NCBI GenBank assembly: GCA_019247975.1
Contig: JAFBAD010000053.1
Location: 1 to 15,346, forward strand
From: Acidimicrobiia bacterium
GTDB lineage: Bacteria; Actinomycetota; Acidimicrobiia; Acidimicrobiales; Iamiaceae
DNA length: 15,346 bases
Reading direction: 5' to 3'
Below, one piece after another: positions 6,717 to 12,721 of this stretch (its first letter is position 1; each line of letters starts with the position of its first letter). The notes beneath the pieces were generated by a model. The model saw nothing but the letters and a program-made list of their open reading frames with translations. It was not told the origin of the DNA and ran no database searches. Made by a program: the position numbers and the translations under genes.

Positions 6717-7649
6717 GTGCACGAGAGGTTGCCAGGGGATCGGGGACCGCGCTGGTGGCACATCGGGGCGGTGGCGATGCTCGTCGCTCTGCCCGCTGCG
6801 CTCCTGACCGGGTGCACGCCGGCGCCCGACGCGACCGTGCAGGCCGCCACGTTCACCGTTGCCGCGGGCGGCAGCAACTCCGGCCGCGTGGACTGCCCGG
6901 CGGGGAAGCAGGCGCTCGGAGGCGGTGTGCTCGTGGACGGCGCAGCGGGAGACGTCTACCTCCTGGACGACGCGCCGCTCGACGATCTCGGAGGCCTCCA
7001 CACCGGCCGCCCGGCAAGGGCGTGGTTCGCGAGCGCGACCAACGTGGGTTCCAGTCAGCACACGGTTCGGCTCTACGCGCTCTGCTCCTCGCTCGCGGCG
7101 ACCGTGCAGGCGACGACGATCTCCGTCGACGCCTACACGATCAAGGACGCTTACGCGGCGTGCCCCTCTGGTCAGCGGGCGCTCGGTGGAGGCGTCGCCG
7201 ACCTCGGGAGCCCGCAGACGATGTTCATCAAGGCGAGCGGTCCGCTCGACAGCTCGACCTACACGGTCGAGACCGACGACGGCAGCGTGCCGACGCAGTG
7301 GTACGGCGCCGCGAGCAACCCGACCCTGGGCCCGCAGTCGATGACCGTGGCGGCGGTGTGCAGTGCTTCGTCGACGGCAACGATCGCGGCGTCTGTCTTC
7401 ATCGCGACGAGTGACGGAGCGCCGAGGTCCGCCACCGCCACGTGCCCGTCCGGCCGCCGAGCGCTCGGGGGTGGGGTTGCGCAGAGCGGCGCACCCAACG
7501 ACCTGTTCGTCCTGAACAGCGGTCCGCTCGACGAATCGGGGACCCCGAGCGGCACCGTCACCGGCGACGTGGCCCGGTCGTGGCGAGCGACCCTCTCGAC
7601 CGTCGGCTACCCCGGCACGTACGCGAAGGTCTTCGCCGTCTGCGCATGA
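6717..7649 (+). CDS. Secreted lipoprotein with three ~90-residue two-cysteine repeats (unknown function)
   Basis: A 310-residue protein with no recognised family. I start it at the GTG at 6717 because GGGAGG (6706-6711) lies 5 bases upstream. The frame stays open to an ATG at 6669, which has no such site. The N-terminus is a lipoprotein signal: basic start, hydrophobic run (HIGAVAMLVALPAALL) and lipobox LLTGC, with Cys33 the predicted lipidated residue. The mature part is three homologous units starting near residues 40, 129 and 220. Each contains a variant of C-P-x-G-(K/Q/R)-(Q/R)-ALGGGV and ends in a (Y/V/F)A(L/V)C-like strand. Paired cysteines (60/123, 149/215, 243/309) are 63-66 apart, suggesting one disulfide per unit. 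The second half of each unit has a PLD segment and a conserved aromatic W. It is probably an exposed beta-rich surface protein. Binding or adhesion is speculation. Confidence 0.88.
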   Translation: MHERLPGDRGPRWWHIGAVAMLVALPAALLTGCTPAPDATVQAATFTVAAGGSNSGRVDCPAGKQALGGGVLVDGAAGDVYLLDDAPLDDLGGLHTGRPARAWFASATNVGSSQHTVRLYALCSSLAATVQATTISVDAYTIKDAYAACPSGQRALGGGVADLGSPQTMFIKASGPLDSSTYTVETDDGSVPTQWYGAASNPTLGPQSMTVAAVCSASSTATIAASVFIATSDGAPRSATATCPSGRRALGGGVAQSGAPNDLFVLNSGPLDESGTPSGTVTGDVARSWRATLSTVGYPGTYAKVFAVCA

Positions 7650-7682
7650 CCGGCTCCGCCCATCGGCGGTCCGACTCCGGCG

Positions 7683-8042
7683 TCAACGTTCCTCGTGACG
7701 CAGCGGCGCGCCATCTCCGTCGGACGGGGTCGGCCCAGGGTCTTGGCCGCGACCGAAGAGCAGCGGGTTGCCTCTCGTTCCCCTGGTGGCCTTGTCCAAC
7801 CGGACGATGAACGGGATGGCGATGATGACTGCGACGAGGAGAACCGCAGACGCCCACAGCGGCAGGCGATGGCCGGTCACGCGCGCCACGCGCAGCACGA
7901 CACCGAAGCACAGCAGCACGACCGTCACGACCGCGGCGAGCGCCTGCTTTCGCTTCACTCGTGTCCCGTACCCCTGAGCAATCCGGTCCACTCGCATCGG
8001 GGGTGAGCCGGCGGCGCGCTGACCGCTGAGCATCCGACCCAC
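7683..8042 (-). CDS. Small two-span membrane protein of unknown function
   Basis: A 119-residue protein I do not recognise. Two hydrophobic segments (about 35-54, LAAVVTVVLLCFGVVLRVAR, and 61-81, PLWASAVLLVAVIIAIPFIV) are joined by a very short loop, giving a helical hairpin. A basic KRKQ precedes the first segment. The last ~35 residues are polar and Gly/Arg-rich (KATRGTRGNPLLFGRG). The start is uncertain. The GTG at 8042 follows GAGG within the last codons of the acetyltransferase gene, only 6 bases away, but the ATG at 8033, the ATG at 7997 or the GTG just before KRKQ would also work and keep both spans. The layout suggests co-transcription with the upstream acetyltransferase gene. It is convergent with the lipoprotein gene. 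Confidence 0.65.
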   Translation of the reverse strand: MGRMLSGQRAAGSPPMRVDRIAQGYGTRVKRKQALAAVVTVVLLCFGVVLRVARVTGHRLPLWASAVLLVAVIIAIPFIVRLDKATRGTRGNPLLFGRGQDPGPTPSDGDGAPLRHEER

Positions 8043-8048
8043 CTGACC

Positions 8049-8546
8049 TCAGGTCGATGGAACGGCGTGCCGCACCATCGTGCACGTGTGTCCGTGCTTG
8101 CCCGTCAGGACGAAACCGGCCGACTCGTACAGCTCGCGCGCAGGATTGTTTTCGGCGACACTGAGGCTCAGGGCTCGACATCCCTGCGCGACGCTGGCCT
8201 CGATCAGGTCGCTGAGCAGCCGTCGTCCGATCCCCTCGTGCCGGCGGGACGCGATCACTGCGATCGACAGCTCGGGCACATCCTCGGCGACGAAGCCGTG
8301 GCCGTGGTCCGCGTCCGCGTACGTCCGATACCAGGCTGCGCCAACAGGCGCTGGTTCCTCGGCCACCAGTCCGTAGTCGCCTTGCCTCGGCCATCCGGCC
8401 AGGTAGCCCGCATACCGCGGATCCGCCATCACCTCTTCACCTGTGGGTGTCGGCTTGTCAGGTCGCCAGACCGCAGCCTCGCCGAGCATCGTCGCCAGGA
8501 AGGTGAAGTCGTCCGCTCTGGCCGGTCGACACCGAAGCTCGCTCAC
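8049..8546 (-). CDS. GNAT-family N-acetyltransferase
   Basis: A 165-residue acetyl-CoA-dependent acetyltransferase with an unknown acceptor. The protein begins (GTG) SELRCRPARADDF, the usual first strand of GNAT proteins. Motif A is LSIAVIASRRHEGIGRRLL (93-111), with the RRHEGIG pyrophosphate-binding loop at 101-107. Motif B is ENNPARELYESAGF (132-145), where Tyr140 is the usual catalytic or CoA-contacting tyrosine. The frame is open to 8597, but the extra 17 residues (CATRVARDRRPAG...) are not family-like and would crowd the divergent phosphatase gene, so I prefer 8546. No clear ribosome binding site is present. A GTTG-N4-CAAC dyad (8587-8598) lies in the divergent gap and could be a shared operator, but this is weak. 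Confidence 0.85.
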   Translation of the reverse strand: MSELRCRPARADDFTFLATMLGEAAVWRPDKPTPTGEEVMADPRYAGYLAGWPRQGDYGLVAEEPAPVGAAWYRTYADADHGHGFVAEDVPELSIAVIASRRHEGIGRRLLSDLIEASVAQGCRALSLSVAENNPARELYESAGFVLTGKHGHTCTMVRHAVPST

Positions 8547-8641
8547 GCCGGCCAGTCCAGCAGGTCGTCGATCACGGGCGACGCGTGTTGCGCACAACTG
8601 CCGGAAGGCCGCGGCTCAGCGCGTGGCACGATCCTGTTCGA

Positions 8642-9255
8642 GTGGATCGCTTCATCCCCGACGACGAGCTCACAGACGACGACGGGGCTGCGTTGGCGTG
8701 GGCGGCATCGACCGAGGACCCCGTCGCAGTCGCGATCATCGTTCGGGTCCGAGGAGGCGGCGACGCGACGGTCTCGGCCGCCGAGCTCGCTGCCGTGCGC
8801 GAAGGGTGGGATGCCGCCGGCCGGCCATCACCTGAACCGCACGTCCACCGCACTCCCGTGCGGTTCGCCGACGGCACGACGGTCATGGGTGTCCGCTTCC
8901 TGGGCGACGACCCCTACGTCCGACGGGTCACGCCGGACTTCGGCCTCTACTTCGACCAGCGGTGGGACCCGCCGTGGCCTCACCAACACCTCGACTGGCC
9001 GGACTCGGTGTGCCCGACGATCGCGACGAACTGCTTCGAGCCCTCACGGACGTGCTCGACCGCGCCGGGCAGGGTCAGCGGGTCGAGGTCGGGTGCCTCG
9101 GTGGCCATGGTCGAACCGGGACCGCGCTTGCCTGCCTCGCCGTGCTCACCGGGACCCCTGCGGCCGACGCGGTGGACTGGGTGCGAGCCAACTACTGCTA
9201 CAAGGCAGTCGAGGCCGACTCGCAGCACGAGCTCGTGGCCACGTTCCGCTCGTGA
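8642..9255 (+). pseudogene. Protein tyrosine phosphatase-like gene broken by a single-base frameshift
   Basis: Two overlapping frames together encode one phosphatase. From the GTG at 8642 (VDRFIPDDELTDDDG) the first frame runs through TPDFGLYFDQRWDPPWPHQH and LDWPD, then loses sense after about 9005. The next frame picks up at GVPDDRDELLRALTDVLD and contains the phosphatase P-loop CLGGHGRTG (C-x5-R with the following T/G), then ALACLAVLTG and AVDWVRANYCYKAVE. Adding one base within GACTCGG (9003-9009), for example restoring a TTC codon, would rejoin them as LDWPDFGVPDD, which fits the family. So the coding unit has lost one base, either by a real mutation or a sequencing error. As given, the first frame would end at 9283 without the active-site cysteine. 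No slippery heptamer is present, so programmed frameshifting is unlikely. The start has no ribosome binding site and is chosen on similarity. Confidence 0.83.
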
Positions 9256-9295
9256 CATGCCTGCGGGAGCGGTGACTCGGTGATGGGAGGACCTG

Positions 9296-9787
9296 GTGGG
9301 TGCGTTCGATGTGCTCCTCGATGACGATCGCGCCCAGCTCGAGGCGTTCATCGAGGACTACCGCAGTGCCGTCGACAAGAGCCTGGAGGGCCTGACCGAC
9401 GAGCAGGCTCGCATCCGGCTGGTGCCGTCGGCGACGACCATGCTCGGCTTGGTCAAGCACGTCACGTGGATGCAGCGGGTCTGGTTCGAGGAGTGCGTCG
9501 GCGGGCGATCGCGTCAGGAGATCGGTCTCGTGCAGCGCCCCGAAGACTCGTTCCGGCTCGCCGAGGACGATGGTGTGGAGAGCGTGACGGCAGCCCACAG
9601 GCAGGCGTGCGCCACGGCGCGCACCGTCGTTGCCGACCTGTCGCTCGACGCGGTCGTGACCGGCCATCGCAGCGGCCCTCGCACGTTGCACTGGGTGTAC
9701 CTGCAGGTGCTGCGGGAGCTGGCCCACCACTGCGGCCACGCCGACATCCTGCGTGAACAGATCCTCGCTGGCCCCGCCTGGGGTTGA
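9296..9787 (+). CDS. DinB / DUF664 family protein
   Basis: A 163-residue four-helix-bundle protein of the DinB-like superfamily (DUF664 branch). The first helix DRAQLEAFIEDYRSAVDKSL is followed by MLGLVKHVTWMQRVWFE (49-65), with His55, and the last helix region has ELAHHCGHADILREQ (141-155), with His144/145 and His148. These histidines form the usual metal site. Relatives include thiol-dependent S-transferases (mycothiol or bacillithiol), so detoxification is possible, but no substrate can be read from the sequence. The GTG start is set by GGGAGG (9285-9290) five bases upstream. Its stop lies 3 bases before the phosphotransferase start, so the two are likely one transcript. The preceding gene is the broken phosphatase. 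Confidence 0.9.
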   Translation: MGAFDVLLDDDRAQLEAFIEDYRSAVDKSLEGLTDEQARIRLVPSATTMLGLVKHVTWMQRVWFEECVGGRSRQEIGLVQRPEDSFRLAEDDGVESVTAAHRQACATARTVVADLSLDAVVTGHRSGPRTLHWVYLQVLRELAHHCGHADILREQILAGPAWG

Positions 9788-9790
9788 AAG

Positions 9791-10756
9791 GTGCCCGCGC
9801 CTGCGGTCTCTCGTCCCGCTCTGCCGCGCTGGTTCGGGCCGAGAGCCACCTCGGATGATCCGGCTGTCTCGGCCCTGATCGACCGCGTCGCGAGCGGGGC
9901 CGGATGGGCGGACATGGGCGGCGGGTTCAACCTCAACGTGCGGATCGACGCTGAACCGCCGGTCGTAATCCGGGTGCACCGGCCCTGGGTCCGCCGCGGC
10001 CGGGTCGCGGGACTGCGGCGGTTGCGGGAACGGCTCCAGCGCACCGAGGTCCGCGTCGCTCGGCCGCTCCCGATCGCCGGGCGCGATCTGTTCCGGGTTG
10101 CTGATCGTTGGGCTGAGATCGAGGAGTTCATCGACCACGTCGAGCCAAGGGCGGAGGAGGACTCCCACCTCCGTCTGTTCGCGGAGCTCGGACGCCTGCA
10201 CGCTGCGCTCCGAGCGGTCTGGGACCCCGGTCCGCCCGCGCCCCTCGACGACCACATGACCTTCGGCCAACTGCGTCACTCGATCGGCTTCACCCGCCGG
10301 CGGCTCGGATCCCGGAGCGAGCCCGTCGTGCGCCGGATGCGCCAACTGACCGGCGAGCTCGCCGAGCTCCGCAAGGAGGTCGACCTGCCGACCGCTCCCA
10401 TCCACGGGGATTACAAGTTGGCCAACACGGGAGAACTGCCAGACGGCTCGTGGGCCACCTTCGACCTCGACTTCGCAAGGGTCAGGGAGCGGTTGTACGA
10501 CGTCGCGGCCAGCCTGCATCACGTCGCACCCAGCGGCGACTTGCTCGAGCCGCACCGACTGATCGGAGCCTACGAGAGCACGGCTCCGGAACCGTTGACC
10601 CCCGACGAGCACCGATGGCTCCCTGGCGCGCTCGCCCTCGTGCCCCTGCACTGGGCGGCCACGGCAGGGCTCATCGGCGACGGCGTCCGCGAGGCCGAGA
10701 GCGCGATGACCGCCGCCGAGGCCTGGTGGTCTCGTCGAGCCGAGCTCTGGTCGTAG
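9791..10756 (+). CDS. APH-fold phosphotransferase (aminoglycoside phosphotransferase-like)
   Basis: A 321-residue protein kinase-like small-molecule phosphotransferase. The catalytic loop is IHGDYKLANTG (204-214), with Asp207 as base and Asn212 for magnesium. FDLDFARVRERLYDVA (224-239) holds the magnesium Asp (225/227) in place of DFG. The N-lobe shows GGGFNLNVRI (43-52), a glycine-rich nucleotide loop, and VVIRVHRPW (58-66). The position usually held by a Lys is Arg61, as in many actinobacterial members. The true substrate is unknown, and the family name does not imply antibiotic resistance. The GTG start at 9791 lies 3 bases after the DinB stop, with a weak GAAAGG overlapping it. After its stop, a 139-bp gap leads to the 3' end of the tmRNA gene on the other strand. 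Confidence 0.88.
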   Translation: MPAPAVSRPALPRWFGPRATSDDPAVSALIDRVASGAGWADMGGGFNLNVRIDAEPPVVIRVHRPWVRRGRVAGLRRLRERLQRTEVRVARPLPIAGRDLFRVADRWAEIEEFIDHVEPRAEEDSHLRLFAELGRLHAALRAVWDPGPPAPLDDHMTFGQLRHSIGFTRRRLGSRSEPVVRRMRQLTGELAELRKEVDLPTAPIHGDYKLANTGELPDGSWATFDLDFARVRERLYDVAASLHHVAPSGDLLEPHRLIGAYESTAPEPLTPDEHRWLPGALALVPLHWAATAGLIGDGVREAESAMTAAEAWWSRRAELWS

Positions 10757-11026
10757 TCCGGCCGGGTCAGGGTCGTGTGCAGTGCAGCGGGAGGTACGTC
10801 GGCACCGCGTCGGGTGGCTCGATCGCCTGCTCGATGCCGGGTGATCCGGCGGTAGCCGGTCCCTGGTAGAGCCGTCATGAGAGTGAGTGAGAGAGTGGAG
10901 CTGGAGGGAATCGAACCCTCGTCCGCCAAGCGGTTGACGTCCCTGCTACGACCATTCCCGCGGTTGCGTCTCACGGTCGACGCGCTGCCGGGTCAGCTGC
11001 CTTGCGGCACCGGCTCGTCTTTCCGA

Positions 11027-11060
11027 GCCGTCAGCGGTCTTTGCCTGCCGTCAGCGGTCT
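11027..11060. repeat. 14-bp direct repeat inside the tmRNA pseudoknot region
   Basis: GCCGTCAGCGGTCT occurs exactly at 11027-11040 and again at 11047-11060, separated by TTGCCT, on the plus strand (AGACCGCTGACGGC in the RNA). Each unit could fold as a short CCG-CTGA-CGG stem. This suggests a duplicated pseudoknot stem within ssrA. Confidence 0.75.
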
Positions 11061-11154
11061 CTCCCGCCGTCCACCACTACTTCTGTTGCCGGGCTGTAGT
11101 GATCAGGCCCCGCGTGCCATTGCTGGTCGCGATGTCTCTCTTCACCTGACTAGG

Positions 11155-11199
11155 TCAGGCGGCGAGAGCGAAGTCGCCATCGGCGCTTCTTTGGGTGCC
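11155..11199 (-). other. tmRNA tag-peptide reading frame (GTQRSADGDFALAA)
   Basis: Within the tmRNA, 14 codons from GGC at 11199 to the stop TGA at 11157-11155 give GTQRSADGDFALAA. The ending ALAA is the common proteolysis signal. The end is firm. The resume codon is inferred from the upstream TTAAACG sequence and the usual tag length, so the first one or two residues could differ. Most known tags start with Ala, so a Gly start is less common. Confidence 0.75.
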
Positions 11200-11283
11200 C
11201 CGTTTAAGGAGTCTGAGCAACTCCGGTCGCATGAACGGCTTCCGGCCTCAACGTCGAAACCGATCAGCCCCTTGTCAAAGAGC

Positions 11284-11295
11284 GCCCCGAAGGGC
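11284..11295 (-). terminator. TTCG-loop hairpin between smpB and ssrA
   Basis: On the minus strand GCCC-TTCG-GGGC forms a short stem with a stable TTCG tetraloop, followed by GCTCTTTG. It ends 12 bases before the tmRNA 5' end. The T-run is only three bases, so it may be a processing or attenuation element rather than a real terminator, or chance. Confidence 0.3.
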
Positions 11296-11316
11296 CCTGG
11301 AAGCCTACCGCCGCGC

Positions 11317-11811
11317 TCAATCGGTTCCCTTCGCGCCGCGCACCATGGCCCGCCGCGCCTCGCGGTCAGCCTCCCGCTGGGCGATCACCTGGCGCTTGTC
11401 GATCTCCCGGCGGCCACGGCCGAGGCCGACCTCGAGCTTGGCCCGCCCCTCCCTGAAGTAGAGGGAGAGGGGCACGAGGGTCAGCCTCTCCTGCTCCAGT
11501 CGAGCCCGGATGAGGTCGATCTCCTTGCGGTTGAGGAGCAGCTTGCGATCACGGTCGGTGTCGGCCGCCCCCTGCACGCCGGCGTGTGAGTACGGCGTGA
11601 TGTGCAGGCCGACGATCCACGCCTCGTTGCCGATGATGCGGGCGTAAGCGTCAGAGATCTGCACCTTCGCCTCTCGCAGCGACTTCACCTCGCTGCCCAT
11701 GAGAACCATCCCGGCCTCCCAGGTGTCGAGGACCTCGTAGTCCCGCCGCGCCTGGCGGTTGGTGGCGATCACCTTCACCCCGGTGGGGCCGGACTTGGCG
11801 GGTGGGCTCAT
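11317..11811 (-). CDS. smpB: SmpB, SsrA-binding protein
   Basis: A 164-residue RNA-binding beta-barrel protein that carries tmRNA to stalled ribosomes. The family signature is complete: NRQARRDYEVLDTWEAGMVL (18-37), GSEVKSLREAKVQISDAYAR (39-58), GLHITPYSHAG (68-78), the DRKLLLNRKEID segment, LVPLSLYFREGRAKLEVGLG (111-130) and RREIDKRQVIAQREADREAR. The basic C-terminal tail (about 130-164), which reaches into the mRNA channel, is present. Length fits the family (about 155-165). The ATG at 11811 begins MSPPAKSGPTGVKV, with a short N-terminal extension common in actinobacteria. No strong ribosome binding site precedes it (upstream sequence CGGACGCCCC). The ssrA gene follows 45 bp downstream on the same strand. 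A 16-bp inverted repeat lies 22 bp upstream. Confidence 0.97.
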   Translation of the reverse strand: MSPPAKSGPTGVKVIATNRQARRDYEVLDTWEAGMVLMGSEVKSLREAKVQISDAYARIIGNEAWIVGLHITPYSHAGVQGAADTDRDRKLLLNRKEIDLIRARLEQERLTLVPLSLYFREGRAKLEVGLGRGRREIDKRQVIAQREADREARRAMVRGAKGTD

Positions 11812-11833
11812 GGGGCGTCCGAGGCTACGACCA

Positions 11834-11879
11834 TTTCCGGGACTTGAGGTCGGCCATTCGCAGCCTCAAGTCCCGGAAA
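11834..11879. repeat. Perfect 16-bp inverted repeat between smpB and the methyltransferase gene
   Basis: TTTCCGGGACTTGAGG (11834-11849) and CCTCAAGTCCCGGAAA (11864-11879) are exact reverse complements, separated by 14 bases. On the minus strand this hairpin follows the methyltransferase stop by 12 bases and ends 22 bp before the smpB ATG. No T-run follows on either strand, so a classical intrinsic terminator is not obvious. It may be a terminator-like barrier, an operator or a mobile repeat. Confidence is for the structure itself. Confidence 0.9.
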
Positions 11880-11891
11880 GCCCGGCGGCGA

Positions 11892-12674
11892 TCAGCGCTT
11901 GGCCCAGAAGAGGATGCGCTTGAAGGCGTAGAAGTACGGACGTCGGTCGCCGAGCTCGGCGACCAGGCGGCGGCGGTACTCGTCGACGAACTGCTCGTAC
12001 AGCTCCGGTGGGAGGTGGCGGGCCATGCGGGTGAGCGACGTGCCCTTCGTCCACTCGACGACGGCGGCCGTCGACTCGAGCACGTGCCCGTACACCTGCA
12101 ACCGGACGCTCTGCTCGGCGTAGCCGAGTGCGTGGAGCAGCTCGGCGTAGCGCTCCGGCTTCAGCACGCCGAGCACCGGGTCCGGCGGCGGGGGCCCTTC
12201 GCCCGCGGAGACGTACGGCTCCTCGGTGGCGAGCTCCTGGATCACGCGGTGCGACGCGTGGTCGACGTTGGCCGGCACCTGCACGGCGATCTGCCCGCCC
12301 GGCGCCAAGAGCGCGGTCCACTCGGCGAGCACCTTCTCGTGGTCGGGCACCCAGTGCAGGGCGGCGTTCGAGAAGACGAGGTCGACCGGACGGTCGACCG
12401 ACAGCGACGCGATGTCACCCTCCTCGAAGCGCAACCCTCCGCCGGCGTGCGGCTCCGCGTCGGCCAGCATCGCCGGCGACGAGTCGATGCCGACCGTCTC
12501 GGCGGCGCCCAGCTTCTCGTGCAGCTCCCGGGTCAGCGCGCCGGTGCCGCAACCGAGGTCGAGCGCCCGCCCACCGGGCAACGGCTGCACGAGCGACAGC
12601 AGGTCGTAGAAGGGCTGGCTGCGCTCGGCCTTGAAGCGCTCGTACTGGTCCGGGTTCCAGGTGTCGCTCGTCAT
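11892..12674 (-). CDS. tam: Trans-aconitate methyltransferase-like SAM-dependent methyltransferase
   Basis: A 260-residue class I SAM-dependent methyltransferase. The N-terminus TWNPDQYERFKAERSQPFYD (5-24) and the segment FSNAALHWVPDHEKV (101-115) are characteristic of trans-aconitate 2-methyltransferase (E. coli Tam, about 252 residues). Motif I is ALDLGCGTG (37-45), then VGIDSSPAML (61-70) with the acidic residue that binds the SAM ribose. GGQIAVQVPANVD is the post-motif III strand. The C-terminal region ends RRPYFYAFKRILFWAKR, as in Tam. Tam methyl-esterifies aconitate-like acids, but similar proteins have other substrates, so the symbol is provisional. The ATG at 12674 has only a weak AGG at short distance. 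Direct repeats and AT-rich sequence just upstream may hold its promoter. It is a separate unit from the sulfatase, whose stop lies 47 bp upstream on the same strand. Confidence 0.82.
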   Translation of the reverse strand: MTSDTWNPDQYERFKAERSQPFYDLLSLVQPLPGGRALDLGCGTGALTRELHEKLGAAETVGIDSSPAMLADAEPHAGGGLRFEEGDIASLSVDRPVDLVFSNAALHWVPDHEKVLAEWTALLAPGGQIAVQVPANVDHASHRVIQELATEEPYVSAGEGPPPPDPVLGVLKPERYAELLHALGYAEQSVRLQVYGHVLESTAAVVEWTKGTSLTRMARHLPPELYEQFVDEYRRRLVAELGDRRPYFYAFKRILFWAKR

Positions 12675-12685
12675 GGACCTGTACC

Positions 12686-12703
12686 ATACAAGTTAGATAC
12701 AAG
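12686..12703. promoter_or_regulatory. ATACAAG direct repeats upstream of the methyltransferase gene
   Basis: ATACAAG occurs at 12686-12692 and 12697-12703, separated by TTAG, an 11-bp spacing (one helical turn). On the minus strand this reads CTTGTAT-CTAA-CTTGTAT, and the sequence is AT-rich against the surrounding GC-rich DNA, 12-29 bp before the start codon. A regulator-binding site or -10/-35 region of the methyltransferase promoter is plausible. No cognate regulator is identified. Confidence 0.4.
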
Positions 12704-12721
12704 CGCCGCCAGCAACCGGCG

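Larger units (their letters stand above)
10896..11271 (-). ncRNA. ssrA: Transfer-messenger RNA (tmRNA, ssrA)
   Basis: The minus strand carries a complete 376-base tmRNA that rescues stalled ribosomes with SmpB and tags their products for degradation. The 5' end GGGGCTGATCGGTTTCGAC (11271 downward) pairs with the 3' end CAGCTCC (10903-10897) as a 7-bp acceptor stem with one G-U pair. The T arm GAGGG-TTCGATT-CCCTC (10920-10904) is intact. Position 10896 is the discriminator A, and CCA is not encoded (CTC follows). The tag reading frame (11199-11155) ends in DFALAA then TGA. The stop lies in the hairpin CCTGAC-CTA-GTCAGG. A further 7-bp hairpin (11011-11030) belongs to the pseudoknot region. It lies 45 bp after smpB on the same strand. 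No clear separate promoter is visible in that gap, so it may be cotranscribed or transcribed from within smpB. Confidence 0.96.

Noticed and set aside
9000..9010. Programmed ribosomal frameshift in the phosphatase gene
   Set aside because: No slippery heptamer or strong stimulatory hairpin is evident at GACTCGGTG, so simple base loss is the better explanation.
9146..10651. A 501-codon minus-strand frame over the DinB and phosphotransferase genes
   Set aside because: The plus strand encodes two clear families with good ribosome binding sites and coupled starts. The minus frame has no motif.
10896..10925. A tRNA gene at the T-arm-like sequence
   Set aside because: It is the 3' half of the tmRNA. 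The D and anticodon arms of a normal tRNA are missing, and the 5' partner lies 370 bases away.
10877..11149. Open plus-strand frame of 90 codons starting MRVSERVELEGIEPSSAKR
   Set aside because: It lies over the tmRNA gene on the opposite strand. The 'GIEPSS' look-alike is the reverse complement of the T-arm region, a common mis-annotation.
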